Shown: piece after piece, positions 51,830 to 61,058 of the stretch
How positions within the stretch are numbered: position 1 is the first letter of the stretch
Layout: each line of letters begins with the position of its first letter
From: Priestia koreensis
Lineage (GTDB): Bacteria; Bacillota; Bacilli; Bacillales; Bacillaceae_H
DNA: 64,000 nt
Assembly (NCBI RefSeq): GCF_001274935.1
Contig: NZ_LILC01000037.1
Coordinates: 1 to 64,000, forward strand
Direction of reading: 5' to 3'
The notes under the pieces: generated by a model
What the model saw: the letters and a program-made list of their open reading frames with translations, nothing else
What the model was told of the DNA's origin: nothing
Databases searched by the model: none
Made by a program: the position numbers and the translations under genes

Positions 51830-54196
51830 CTATTGTTTTTTGCGCTTTTTCTTTTTCGCCGGCTTTGCAACGCCTTCGTAGAACTTGCGCTTTTTCTTCG
51901 GCTTCTTATCAGATGATGATGAGGCTGAAGCTGAAGGTGAAGACGGTTTTCTTCTTGTTGAACGTTCGCCGCCTTGTTTTTTCGTCGGCTTTTTGCGTCC
52001 ATCCTGTTTCCCTTTAATCACCGTTGGACGTGCTTTACGCTCACGGCGCTGAGAGCCCTTCATACCTTCTACAACAAAATCAACTGAACGCTCTTCTTTA
52101 TTCACATCGACTACACGTACCGTAATTTCATCACCAATACGAAGAATATTACCTGTGCGTTCACCGATCATAGCGTATTGACGATCATCATAGCGGTAGT
52201 AATCGTCTGTTAAGTCACTTACATGAATAAGACCTTCAACCGTATTTTCTAACTCCACGAACACACCGAAGTTTGTTACGGAGCTAATAATACCGTCAAA
52301 TACTTCGCCAACTTTGTCAGCCATGTATTCTGCTTTCTTCATGTCATCTGTTTCACGCTCTGCATCAACTGCACGACGTTCCATGTTTGACGAATGCTCC
52401 GCAATTTCAGGAAGCAGCTCTGCCCATTTCGCGCGCGTATTTTCATCAACTTTTCCTTCAATTAAGTACGTACGAATAAGTCTGTGTACAATTAAATCTG
52501 GATAACGACGGATTGGAGACGTGAAGTGCGTATAGAACTCCGTTGATAGCCCGAAGTGACCTAAGCTGTCTGGCGCATAACGAGCTTGCTTCATTGAACG
52601 AAGCATAACAGTTGATACAACCATCTCTTCTGGATTGCCGTGAACTTCTTCTAAAAGCTCCTGTAACGCACGTGGATGAACATCGTTTCCTTTTCCTTTG
52701 ATCGTATAACCAAAGTTTGCGACAAACTCGAAGAAACGCGTTAGTTTTTCTTCGTTTGGCTCTTCATGGATACGATAAATGAACGGGATCTTCATCCAAT
52801 GGAAGTGCTCTGCTACCGTTTCATTGGCAACTAGCATGAACTCTTCAATCAAGCGCTCTGCTACCGAACGTTCACGTAGTACTACGTCACTTGGCTTCCC
52901 TTCTTCATCAACCAATACTTTTGCTTCTTTAAAGTCAAAGTCAATGGCACCGCGATCCATACGCTTTTTACGTAGAACGCCTGCAAGTTCACCCATAAGT
53001 TCAAACATTGGAACGAGCGGTTCGTATCTTTCAAGAAGTTCTGGATCTTTGTCATCTAAGATTTTCTTCACGTCTGAATATGTCATACGCTCCGTTGTTT
53101 TGATGACGCTTTGGAAGATTTCGTGTTTGACCACTTCACCATGACTGTTGATTTCCATCTCACAAGAAAGCGTTAAGCGATCGACTTGAGGATTTAATGA
53201 ACAAATCCCATTTGAAAGACGATGTGGAATCATTGGAATAACGCGGTCTACTAAGTAAACACTCGTTCCGCGATCTTGAGCTTCTACGTCAATCGCGCTA
53301 TCTTCTGTTACGTAGTAACTAACGTCAGCAATGTGGACACCTAATTTATAATGACCGTTATCAAGCTTTGTCACCGTAACAGCATCATCTAAATCTTTCG
53401 CATCTGCGCCATCGATCGTAACGATCATTTGGTCACGTAAATCACGACGATTTTTGATTTCATCTTCGTTAATCGTTTCTGGCGTATCGTTAGCCTGCTG
53501 CAAGACGTTCTCTGGGAAAGCCGTTGGCAAACCGTGCTTGTGAATCACTGAAATGATATCCACTCCTGGGTCATTTTTATGACCAAGAATTTCAATAACT
53601 TCACCTTCTGCACTCATACGACCCTCTGGATAAGAGGTAAGGCGTACGATTACTTTATGTCCGTCAATTGCTCCGTTCTTTGCCTTTTTCGGAATAAAGA
53701 TATCGCTCACGATTTTTTTATCATCGGCAATTACGAAACCAAAATTACGGCTTTCCGTATACGTTCCGACGATCTCCTTCGTTCCACGCTCAATGATTTT
53801 AACAATGGTACCTTCTTGTCTTGAACCGCTTGATTTTGTTGCGACACGTGCAAGAACGATATCACCGTGCATGGCGTTCCCTGTTTCATTCGGTGGAATA
53901 AAAATGTCGTCTAGCTCTGTATCCTCTGGATCAACGAAAGCAAATCCTTTTGCATGTCCAATAAACTTACCGCGCAGTAAATTCATTTTTTCTGGTAGAC
54001 CATAGCGATTGCTTCGCGTACGAATAATAAGACCTTGGTCTTCCATCTCTACTAATGCTTTGACAAACAATTTGAACGTAGACGAATCTTCAATACCAAA
54101 TACTTCTTCCAATTCTTTTACCGTAAGCGGCTTGTATGACTCTTCTTTCATATAAGCAAGCAGACGATCAATGTGTTGCTGCATTTCCTGTTCCAT
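51830..54196 (-). CDS. rnr: Ribonuclease R
   Basis: 788 residues. N-terminal helix-turn-helix (1-60), cold-shock domains (about 65-220), RNB catalytic domain (about 250-580) with the metal-binding aspartates in IDGADAKDLDDAVTVTKL, an S1 domain (about 635-715; GEVFDGIISSVTNFGVFVEL) and a Lys/Arg/Ser-rich tail. It degrades structured RNA 3' to 5', including messages tagged by tmRNA. Upstream of smpB, likely co-transcribed. Confidence 0.96.
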   Translation of the reverse strand: MEQEMQQHIDRLLAYMKEESYKPLTVKELEEVFGIEDSSTFKLFVKALVEMEDQGLIIRTRSNRYGLPEKMNLLRGKFIGHAKGFAFVDPEDTELDDIFIPPNETGNAMHGDIVLARVATKSSGSRQEGTIVKIIERGTKEIVGTYTESRNFGFVIADDKKIVSDIFIPKKAKNGAIDGHKVIVRLTSYPEGRMSAEGEVIEILGHKNDPGVDIISVIHKHGLPTAFPENVLQQANDTPETINEDEIKNRRDLRDQMIVTIDGADAKDLDDAVTVTKLDNGHYKLGVHIADVSYYVTEDSAIDVEAQDRGTSVYLVDRVIPMIPHRLSNGICSLNPQVDRLTLSCEMEINSHGEVVKHEIFQSVIKTTERMTYSDVKKILDDKDPELLERYEPLVPMFELMGELAGVLRKKRMDRGAIDFDFKEAKVLVDEEGKPSDVVLRERSVAERLIEEFMLVANETVAEHFHWMKIPFIYRIHEEPNEEKLTRFFEFVANFGYTIKGKGNDVHPRALQELLEEVHGNPEEMVVSTVMLRSMKQARYAPDSLGHFGLSTEFYTHFTSPIRRYPDLIVHRLIRTYLIEGKVDENTRAKWAELLPEIAEHSSNMERRAVDAERETDDMKKAEYMADKVGEVFDGIISSVTNFGVFVELENTVEGLIHVSDLTDDYYRYDDRQYAMIGERTGNILRIGDEITVRVVDVNKEERSVDFVVEGMKGSQRRERKARPTVIKGKQDGRKKPTKKQGGERSTRRKPSSPSASASSSSDKKPKKKRKFYEGVAKPAKKKKRKKQ

Positions 54197-54289
54197 GCTG
54201 TTCCCTCCTTTAAATTGGAATCTGACTCTATGTAAAAAGGATGCTCCGCAGATTTATTTTATGTCGGAGCATCATACATTCATTCGCTG

Positions 54290-55030
54290 TTACCAATCTA
54301 AACTCTCTAAAAATTGATATACATCTTCATGGAGCTGATCACGTTCTTTACCAAACGTGATGGCATGACCAGATTCCTCATACCACTTGATGTTTTTGAC
54401 CGGTGACTCAACACCGTTATAAATAATATTCGCACTGTCCGTATTAATCATGTGATCGTTGCGGGCTTGTACCACAAACGTCGGAGCATAAATCATGTCC
54501 ACAGAATCACGCACATCGCCAATAAGGTTTTGTAGCTCTTTTAGCGTCGTCATTGGTGTTTCTTCAAACTTCTTCATTTCCTCTTCAATTTGTTCAGAAG
54601 TTTTTCCTTCACGCTTTTTATATTCTCTAGCGTATTCCAAAACACCTTCATACATCACTTCTTCGCTCTTAATGTACATAGGCGCACACATGGTCACAAT
54701 ACCCTTTATAGGTACAGTGTAACCCAATTTCAATGAAAATACGCCACCTAGCGAAAGACCCACAGCTGCGATATCTTCATAGCCTTCGTCACGCAGTGAT
54801 TGATAGGCATCTTGTACATCCTTCCACCAATCTTTTGGACCCGTATGAACCAACTCTTCTGGTGATACGCCATGGCCGCTGTAGATTGGGGCATGACACG
54901 TATAGCCTTTCGTTTCTAAAAATCTTCCTAGCATGCGAACATCAGCAGAATTTCCTGTAAATCCATGTAGTAATAAAACCGCTCGATCTCCACCCTTAAA
55001 AGTAAAAGGTTTCGGTGCAACTAATTTCAT
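54290..55030 (-). CDS. est: Carboxylesterase Est (alpha/beta hydrolase)
   Basis: 246 residues, like B. subtilis YvaK and Geobacillus Est30. Catalytic S93 in GLSLGG, Asp near 192 in VVQARNDHMI, His222 in SGHAITF. Oxyanion segment LLLHGFTGNSAD. Acts on medium-chain esters in the family; natural substrate unknown. Start at 55030 (MKLVAPKPFTFKGG) follows AAGGAAG. Two copies of an 18-bp palindrome lie upstream and may control it. Confidence 0.93.
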   Translation of the reverse strand: MKLVAPKPFTFKGGDRAVLLLHGFTGNSADVRMLGRFLETKGYTCHAPIYSGHGVSPEELVHTGPKDWWKDVQDAYQSLRDEGYEDIAAVGLSLGGVFSLKLGYTVPIKGIVTMCAPMYIKSEEVMYEGVLEYAREYKKREGKTSEQIEEEMKKFEETPMTTLKELQNLIGDVRDSVDMIYAPTFVVQARNDHMINTDSANIIYNGVESPVKNIKWYEESGHAITFGKERDQLHEDVYQFLESLDW

Positions 55031-55120
55031 GATTTTTGTACTTCCTTTCTTACTTTTAGCTATGTGTATTTTATGATGATATGCATCATTCATGCATTAA
55101 TGAACTGAGTCATTCCTATC

Positions 55121-55138
55121 TAAATAAACGTTTGTTTA
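55121..55138. promoter_or_regulatory. 18-bp palindrome copy 1 upstream of est
   Basis: TAAATAAACGTTTGTTTA, one mismatch from the perfect palindrome at 2263. Its centre is 59 bp from copy 2, about 100 bp before the est start. Confidence 0.5.
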
Positions 55139-55179
55139 AATTGTCTTCCGTCTAGAAATATCAAGGCGTTGCCCGACTT

Positions 55180-55197
55180 CAATCAAACGTTTGTTTA
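55180..55197. promoter_or_regulatory. 18-bp palindrome copy 2 upstream of est
   Basis: CAATCAAACGTTTGTTTA, two mismatches from the perfect form, with the right arm GTTTGTTTA identical in all three copies. The 55031-55315 gap otherwise has only AT-rich sequence. Confidence 0.45.
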
Positions 55198-55315
55198 ATG
55201 CACAATCCTATTGGGTTATTATATCATTTGCCCGTAACGAATAAAAATAAAGTGACAAATTCATGAAGAGGAATTTAACGACTTTCCCCTTCTTACTCCC
55301 CTGCATCCAACCAAT

Positions 55316-55346
55316 AAAAAAAGACCAGCCCAAAAGGTGAGCTCGT
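55316..55346 (-). terminator. Terminator of secG
   Basis: AAGACGAGCTCACC-TTTT-GGGCTGGTCTT with a T7 run on the minus strand, directly at the secG stop. Confidence 0.85.
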
Positions 55347-55347
55347 C

Positions 55348-55584
55348 TTACAATTTAAAGTAAGTAACTGCGATTGCTAGCCCGAAAAATAAAACCGCCA
55401 GAACAATTGTTACGCGATGTAGCACAAGATCAATCCCGCGTGCTTTTTGTTTACCGAATAACTGCTCTGCTCCACCAGAAATGGCACCTGAAAGCCCCGT
55501 ACTTTTACCTGTTTGTAATAATACAACTACAATAAGGGCAATTGAAACGATCACTAATAATGTTACTAAAACTGTATGCAGCAT
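55348..55584 (-). CDS. secG: Preprotein translocase subunit SecG
   Basis: 78 residues, two membrane spans (about 2-21 and 55-75) with the conserved linker LLQTGKSTGLSGAISGGAEQLFG. Third subunit of the SecYEG channel. Start at 55584 follows AGGAGG; the longer frame has no support. Position between est/rnr and the glycolytic genes is as in B. subtilis. Confidence 0.96.
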   Translation of the reverse strand: MLHTVLVTLLVIVSIALIVVVLLQTGKSTGLSGAISGGAEQLFGKQKARGIDLVLHRVTIVLAVLFFGLAIAVTYFKL

Positions 55585-55733
55585 GTGTCTACACCTCCTG
55601 AGTACGCACCTTACCAATTGTTTTAAATGTACCATAAAAGGATGGCATGTACAAGATAACTTCATTTAATATACATAAAATTAACAAAAAATTGTGTCTG
55701 ATTTCCCTTCCCTATGTAAAGGAAACGGAATCC

Positions 55734-55765
55734 TTGACATTGACGTTAGTGTTAATGTTTATACT
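55734..55765 (+). promoter_or_regulatory. MerR-type promoter/operator
   Basis: TTGACA and TATACT are separated by 20 bp (19 to TTATAC), longer than normal. Inside the spacer is the inverted repeat TTGACGTTAGTGTTAA. Over-long spacers with a central palindrome mark promoters that MerR regulators untwist to activate. Confidence 0.85.
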
Positions 55766-55813
55766 AAGAGAGATGTTTTTGTGAACGTATCAATTGTAAG
55801 GAGAGGAAAACGC

Positions 55814-56188
55814 ATGAGAATTGGTGTCCTAGCTGAAAAAACAGGGGTTAGCGAGCGGTCACTACGACATTATGAACAGCAGCATCTACTCGTATCAACC
55901 CGTCTTAAAAATGGCTATCGTGATTTCGATGAGTCAATGGTCGAGCGTGTAAAACAGATCCAGCTTTATTTAAGCTTAGGGCTTAATCTTGAGCAGGTAG
56001 CCATTATTTTAAAGTGTCTGGAAGACAAGCCTCTTTTATACGAAGAGCCCTGTTCCTCTATTATTGATATGTACGAGCAAAAGCTTTCCGATGTAAACGA
56101 GCAAATTGCTTTGCTTTCCACCATTAAGCAAAACCTAGAAGATCACGTCGGAATTTTAAAAGAAAATGCCAAAAAACAACGTATATAG
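55814..56188 (+). CDS. MerR family transcriptional regulator
   Basis: 124 residues: winged helix with GVSERSLRHYEQQHLL (about 11-26), a coiled-coil dimer helix (about 80-115) and one Cys pair region (KCLEDKPLLYEEPCSS) that might sense electrophiles. It is 12 bp before an iron-dependent alcohol dehydrogenase, resembling the AdhR-type arrangement for aldehyde stress. Start at 55814 follows AAGGAG. Probably controls its own operon through the spacer repeat upstream. Confidence 0.9.
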   Translation: MRIGVLAEKTGVSERSLRHYEQQHLLVSTRLKNGYRDFDESMVERVKQIQLYLSLGLNLEQVAIILKCLEDKPLLYEEPCSSIIDMYEQKLSDVNEQIALLSTIKQNLEDHVGILKENAKKQRI

Positions 56189-56200
56189 GAGATGACCAAC

Positions 56201-57364
56201 ATGATTCCATTTTTACAACATAACCCTACTCGACTATGGTTTGGAAAAGACCAAATCACACAGCTTTCAAATGAAGTAGGTGAAAATAAACGCGTACTGC
56301 TCGTGTACGGTGGCGGTAGTATCAAACGAAACGGTGTTTATGATGCTGTTATCAATCAGTTAAAACAAGTGAACGCTGAAATCTTTGAACTAACAGGGGT
56401 TGAGCCAAACCCTCGTTTGACGACTGTTCATAAAGGCATTGAGATTTGCAAAACAGAGAAGATTGATCTTATTCTTGCTATGGGTGGAGGAAGCGTAATT
56501 GACTGCACGAAAGCCATTTCAATCGGTGCTACTTATGAAGGTAACGTGTGGGATATCATTACACGCAAAGCAACGGCTACTTCTGCCCTACCGTTTGGGA
56601 CGGTACTAACACTCGCTGCAACAGGATCCGAAATGAACAGTATTTCAGTCATTAGCAACTGGGAGGAAAACGAAAAGCGCGGTTGGGGAAGCCCACTTGT
56701 CTATCCAACCTTCTCCATTCTAGATCCGACTTATACATTCTCAGTGCCTCTTGATCAAACCATTTACGGAGTTGTCGATATGATGTCTCATGCTTTAGAG
56801 CAGTACTTCCATCGTATTGATAATACGCCAATGATTGATGGGTTCATGGAATCATTCTTAAAAACCGTTATGAACGCAGGAAAAGAACTCGTGAATGATT
56901 TAGAGAACTTCTCTTTACGTGAAACGATTATGTATGCCGGGACAACTGCTTTTAATGATACATTCTCTAACGGAACAGACGGCGGTGACTGGGGTTCACA
57001 TCAAATTGAGCATGCGCTATCAGCTCTTTATGACATCCCTCACGGTGGTGGATTAGCAATCGTATTCCCTAACTGGATGAAATATTGCGCAGAGTTTGAT
57101 CCAACGCGTATGAAAATGCTCGCTGTAAATGTTCTTGGCGTATCAGCAGAAGGCAAAACAGACTTAGAGGTGGCGCACGAAGGAGCAGATGCACTTCGTA
57201 GCTTCTGGAATTCTCTCGGTGCCCCGAACCGCTTAGCTGATTACGACATTGACGATTCACGCCTAGATGAGCTTGTTGAAAAATCATTCATGAAGGATCA
57301 AGTCGGCTCTTATAAAATCTTAAACAAAGACGACGTGCGTGAAATTTTAAAAATGAGCATGTAA
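56201..57364 (+). CDS. Iron-containing alcohol dehydrogenase
   Basis: 387 residues, group III ADH. NAD(P) motif GGGSVIDCTKAIS (about 93-105) and metal ligands in YGVVDMMSHALEQYF, GSHQIEHALSALYDIPHGGGLAIVFPNWM. Closest to the butanol-dehydrogenase/YugJ type that interconverts aldehydes and alcohols. Start at 56201 follows AGGAG. With the MerR gene it forms a two-gene unit that may clear toxic aldehydes. Confidence 0.92.
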   Translation: MIPFLQHNPTRLWFGKDQITQLSNEVGENKRVLLVYGGGSIKRNGVYDAVINQLKQVNAEIFELTGVEPNPRLTTVHKGIEICKTEKIDLILAMGGGSVIDCTKAISIGATYEGNVWDIITRKATATSALPFGTVLTLAATGSEMNSISVISNWEENEKRGWGSPLVYPTFSILDPTYTFSVPLDQTIYGVVDMMSHALEQYFHRIDNTPMIDGFMESFLKTVMNAGKELVNDLENFSLRETIMYAGTTAFNDTFSNGTDGGDWGSHQIEHALSALYDIPHGGGLAIVFPNWMKYCAEFDPTRMKMLAVNVLGVSAEGKTDLEVAHEGADALRSFWNSLGAPNRLADYDIDDSRLDELVEKSFMKDQVGSYKILNKDDVREILKMSM

Positions 57365-57365
57365 T

Positions 57366-57398
57366 GAAAAACCAGGTGCTAGCTGTGCCTGGTTTTTT
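57366..57398 (+). terminator. Terminator of the merR-adh unit
   Basis: AAAACCAGG-TGCTAGCTGTG-CCTGGTTTTTT, + strand T-run. Confidence 0.87.
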
Positions 57399-57403
57399 AT
57401 AAA

Positions 57404-57436
57404 CAAAAAAAGCTGCCCCAGAGGGACAGCTTTTTT
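57404..57436 (-). terminator. Terminator of the glycolytic operon
   Basis: AAGCTGTCCCTCTGGGGCAGCTT with T-runs, minus strand, 18 bp after the eno stop. It ends the cggR-eno transcript. Confidence 0.9.
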
Positions 57437-57453
57437 CTATTCAGTCAGACAAC

Positions 57454-58746
57454 TTATTTTTTTAAGTTGTAGAAAGATTTAAGACCATCGTATTTAGAAA
57501 CTTCACCAAGTTGGTCTTCGATACGAAGTAATTGGTTGTATTTCGCAACACGGTCAGTACGTGAAGGAGCACCAGTTTTGATTTGACCAGCGTTTAATGC
57601 AACTGCGATGTCAGCAATTGTGCTGTCTTCAGTTTCACCAGAACGGTGAGAGATAACTGCAGTGTAACCAGCGCGTTTTGCCATTTCGATTGCATCAAAT
57701 GTTTCAGTTAATGTACCGATTTGGTTAACTTTGATAAGGATTGAGTTAGAGATTCCTTTTTCAATACCTTCAGCTAATTTTTTAGTGTTTGTTACGAATA
57801 GATCGTCACCAACTAATTGAACTTTGTTACCAATACGTTCAGTTAGTAATTTGTGGCCATCCCAGTCGTTTTCGTCTAAACCATCTTCAATAGAGATGAT
57901 TGGGTATTTAGCAACAAGATCTTCGTAGAAAGCAACCATTTCTTCAGAAGTAAGAGATTTGCCTTCACCAGCAAGATGGTATTTACCGTCTTCTTTGTTG
58001 TAGATTTCAGAAGATGCAACGTCCATTGCAAGCATAACTTCTTCACCTGGTTTGTAACCAGCTTTTTCGATTGCTTCAATGATTGTTTGAAGAGCTTCTT
58101 CATTAGAACCAAGGTTTGGAGCGAAACCACCTTCGTCACCTACAGCTGTATTGTAACCTTTACCTTTAAGTACAGATTTTAAGCTGTGGAAGATTTCAGC
58201 GCCCATACGTAGAGCTTCTTTGAAGTTAGCTGCACCAACAGGCATTACCATGAATTCTTGAATGTCAACGTTGTTATCAGCATGAGCTCCACCGTTGATG
58301 ATGTTCATCATTGGTACTGGAAGAGTTTTAGCATTTACGCCACCAAGATATTGGTATAAAGGCATGTCATAGTAGTCAGCTGCTGCACGAGCTACTGCCA
58401 TAGAAACACCAAGGATTGCGTTAGCACCTAATTCACCTTTGTTTTCAGTTCCGTCAAGTTCAATTAACGCTTTGTCAATTGCAACTTGATCGAATACATC
58501 GTAACCGATGATTGCTGGAGCGATTTTTTCGTTTACGTTTTCAACTGCTTTTAAAACACCTTTACCAAGGTAACGATCTTTGTCACCATCACGTAATTCA
58601 ACTGCTTCGTATTCACCAGTTGAAGCACCACTTGGAACTAATGCGCGACCCATTGCGCCTGACTCAGTGTATACTTCTACCTCTACAGTTGGGTTACCAC
58701 GAGAATCTAATACTTCACGACCATAAATATCAACGATAATTGACAT
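57454..58746 (-). CDS. eno: Enolase
   Basis: 430 residues, exact Bacillus size. Converts 2-phosphoglycerate to phosphoenolpyruvate; also part of the RNA degradosome-like network in Bacillus. Motifs: SGASTGEYEAVELRDGD, GDEGGFAPNL, LIKVNQIGTLTETFDAI and SHRSGETEDSTIADIAV. Last gene of the operon, 28 bp after gpmI. Confidence 0.98.
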   Translation of the reverse strand: MSIIVDIYGREVLDSRGNPTVEVEVYTESGAMGRALVPSGASTGEYEAVELRDGDKDRYLGKGVLKAVENVNEKIAPAIIGYDVFDQVAIDKALIELDGTENKGELGANAILGVSMAVARAAADYYDMPLYQYLGGVNAKTLPVPMMNIINGGAHADNNVDIQEFMVMPVGAANFKEALRMGAEIFHSLKSVLKGKGYNTAVGDEGGFAPNLGSNEEALQTIIEAIEKAGYKPGEEVMLAMDVASSEIYNKEDGKYHLAGEGKSLTSEEMVAFYEDLVAKYPIISIEDGLDENDWDGHKLLTERIGNKVQLVGDDLFVTNTKKLAEGIEKGISNSILIKVNQIGTLTETFDAIEMAKRAGYTAVISHRSGETEDSTIADIAVALNAGQIKTGAPSRTDRVAKYNQLLRIEDQLGEVSKYDGLKSFYNLKK

Positions 58747-58774
58747 GTTACATTCTCCTTTTCATCTAGAAAAT

Positions 58775-60304
58775 TTATTTGATTAACGTTTTGCCTGTCA
58801 TTTCTTTTGGTTGTTCTACGCCTAGTAGTGTCAGCATTGTTGGTGCTAAGTCACCTAGGATTCCACCATCACGAAGCTCAATTCCTTTTTTCGTTACGAT
58901 TACAGGAACCGGATTCGTTGTGTGAGCTGTATGCGGATTGCCTTCGTCTGTTGTAATGATGTCTGCATTACCATGGTCAGCCGTGATAATCACTGTGCCG
59001 CCTTTTTCTGTAATTGCATCAACAACTTTTCCAAGACATTCGTCTACCGTTTCAATTGCCTTGATTGTTGGCTCAAGCATGCCTGAGTGTCCAACCATAT
59101 CAGGGTTTGCAAAGTTCAACAGAATAGCATCTTGCTTGTCACCAGCGATTTGCTCTAGTAACGCGTCCGTTACTTCGTAAGCACTCATTTCTGGTTGTAA
59201 GTCATACGTTGCTACCTTCGGAGAATCAATTAGAATACGTGTTTCTCCTGGGAATTCTGCTTCACGACCACCGCTCATAAAGAACGTTACGTGAGGATAC
59301 TTTTCAGTTTCAGCGATACGAAGCTGTCTTAAGTTGTTTTGTGATAGCACTTCACCCAATGTGTTATCCATTCCAACTGGTTTGAACGCAACGTACCCGT
59401 CTACTGTTTCACTAAAGTGCGTAAAGCACACGAAGTGAAGGTTTTTTGGGTGTTTTTCTCCACGATCAAATGAACGGAAATCTTCGTTCGTGAACGTGTT
59501 TGAAATTTGAATCGCGCGGTCTGGACGGAAGTTGTAGAAAATTACCGCATCGTCATCTTGAATAGTGGCCACTGGTTTACCATCCTCTTGGATCACAGAA
59601 GGTAAAACGAATTCGTCATAGATGCCATTTTTGTAAGAGTCTTCTACAAGTTCGTACTCGTTTTCGTAAGCTGGACCTTCGCCATATACCATAGCTCGGT
59701 AAGCTTTCTCAACGCGTTCCCAACGCTTGTCACGGTCCATTGAGTAGTAACGACCTGAAAGCGTCGCTAATTTACCAATACCGTATTCTTTGATTTTTTC
59801 GTTCAATTCGTTTAAATACTTCTCTGCTGATTGAGGTGCTACATCGCGACCATCAAGGAAACCGTGAATGTATACTTGTTTCACGCCTTCTTTTTTCGCA
59901 AGACGAAGTAATGCATATAAGTGTTCAATGTGACTATGCACACCACCATCAGAAAGTAGACCAAACACATGAAGGTTTGTACCTTTTTCTTTTACGTGGT
60001 TAACCGCGTTTAGGAACGTTTCGTTTTCAAAGAACTCGCCCTCACGGATTGCTACATTCACACGTGTTAAGCTTTGATATACGATGCGGCCTGCACCGAT
60101 ATTCAAATGTCCAACTTCTGAGTTACCCATTTGTCCCTCAGGAAGTCCAACTGCTTCGCCTGATGCTGTTAACGTTGCATGTGGATATTCATTCCACAAG
60201 CGATCAAAGTTTGGTTTTTTCGCTTGAGCGACCGCATTACCATGCTCTTCGCCACGAAGTCCAAAACCATCTAAGATGATTAAAGCAACTGGTTTATTAC
60301 TCAT
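58775..60304 (-). CDS. gpmI: 2,3-bisphosphoglycerate-independent phosphoglycerate mutase
   Basis: 509 residues, Mn-dependent alkaline-phosphatase-fold enzyme. Phosphoserine S62 in QMGNSEVGHLNIGAGR; metal-site ITADHGNADI near the C terminus. Start at 60304 (MSNKPVALIILDGFG) follows GGAGG and overlaps the tpiA end by 8 bp. In Bacillus this enzyme is pH-controlled during sporulation and germination. Confidence 0.97.
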   Translation of the reverse strand: MSNKPVALIILDGFGLRGEEHGNAVAQAKKPNFDRLWNEYPHATLTASGEAVGLPEGQMGNSEVGHLNIGAGRIVYQSLTRVNVAIREGEFFENETFLNAVNHVKEKGTNLHVFGLLSDGGVHSHIEHLYALLRLAKKEGVKQVYIHGFLDGRDVAPQSAEKYLNELNEKIKEYGIGKLATLSGRYYSMDRDKRWERVEKAYRAMVYGEGPAYENEYELVEDSYKNGIYDEFVLPSVIQEDGKPVATIQDDDAVIFYNFRPDRAIQISNTFTNEDFRSFDRGEKHPKNLHFVCFTHFSETVDGYVAFKPVGMDNTLGEVLSQNNLRQLRIAETEKYPHVTFFMSGGREAEFPGETRILIDSPKVATYDLQPEMSAYEVTDALLEQIAGDKQDAILLNFANPDMVGHSGMLEPTIKAIETVDECLGKVVDAITEKGGTVIITADHGNADIITTDEGNPHTAHTTNPVPVIVTKKGIELRDGGILGDLAPTMLTLLGVEQPKEMTGKTLIK

Positions 60305-61058
60305 TGTTACCTGCCTCCAAAAGTTGTAGGAAAGATTGCGCTTCAAGACTTGCGCCACCTACTAAAGCACCATCGATGTCAGGTTGAGAAAGATATTCTT
60401 TAATGTTAGCTGGTTTTACACTACCACCGTATTGGATACGTACTGCATCAGCAACATCTTGTGAGAATTGCTCAGCCACTACGCTACGGATATATCCACA
60501 AACTTCGTTTGCATCTGCAGATGTAGAAGATTTGCCTGTACCGATTGCCCAGATTGGCTCATAAGCGATAACCGTTTGTTTTGCTTGCTCGTCAGTTAAG
60601 CCTTTGAAAGCTTCTTTTACTTGTTGAGCTACAACTGTTTTTGTTTCGTTGTTTTCATACTGCTCGTCTGTTTCACCACAGCACACGATTGGTACCAGGT
60701 TGTGAGCGAAAGCTGCTAACGTTTTTTTGTTAACCGTTTCGTCCGTTTCAGCGAACATTTCACGACGCTCTGAATGACCAAGGATTACGTATTGTACGCC
60801 TAGATCTTGTAATGCTACAGGGCTAACTTCCCCTGTGAATGCACCACTTTGTTCAAAGTGCATGTTTTGAGCACCGACTTTAAGGTCAGTTCCTTTAGTT
60901 GCTTCTACTAAGCGGTCTAAAAATAGCGCAGGCGCACATACTACTGCATCTACTTTTTCAGATCCAGGTACAGATCCTTTTACTTCTTCCACGAAGCTTG
61001 TCGCTTCTGAAAGAACTTTGTTCATTTTCCAGTTACCTGCAATAATTGGCTTACGCAT
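60297..61058 (-). CDS. tpiA: Triosephosphate isomerase
   Basis: 253 residues, TIM barrel. K11 in AGNWKMN, the electrophilic His in ILGHSERRE, and catalytic Glu in VIAYEPIWAIGTGKS are all present. Start at 61058 (MRKPIIAGNWKMN) follows AAGGATG. It is separated from pgk by an unusual 282-bp spacer. Confidence 0.98.
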   Translation of the reverse strand: MRKPIIAGNWKMNKVLSEATSFVEEVKGSVPGSEKVDAVVCAPALFLDRLVEATKGTDLKVGAQNMHFEQSGAFTGEVSPVALQDLGVQYVILGHSERREMFAETDETVNKKTLAAFAHNLVPIVCCGETDEQYENNETKTVVAQQVKEAFKGLTDEQAKQTVIAYEPIWAIGTGKSSTSADANEVCGYIRSVVAEQFSQDVADAVRIQYGGSVKPANIKEYLSQPDIDGALVGGASLEAQSFLQLLEAGNNE

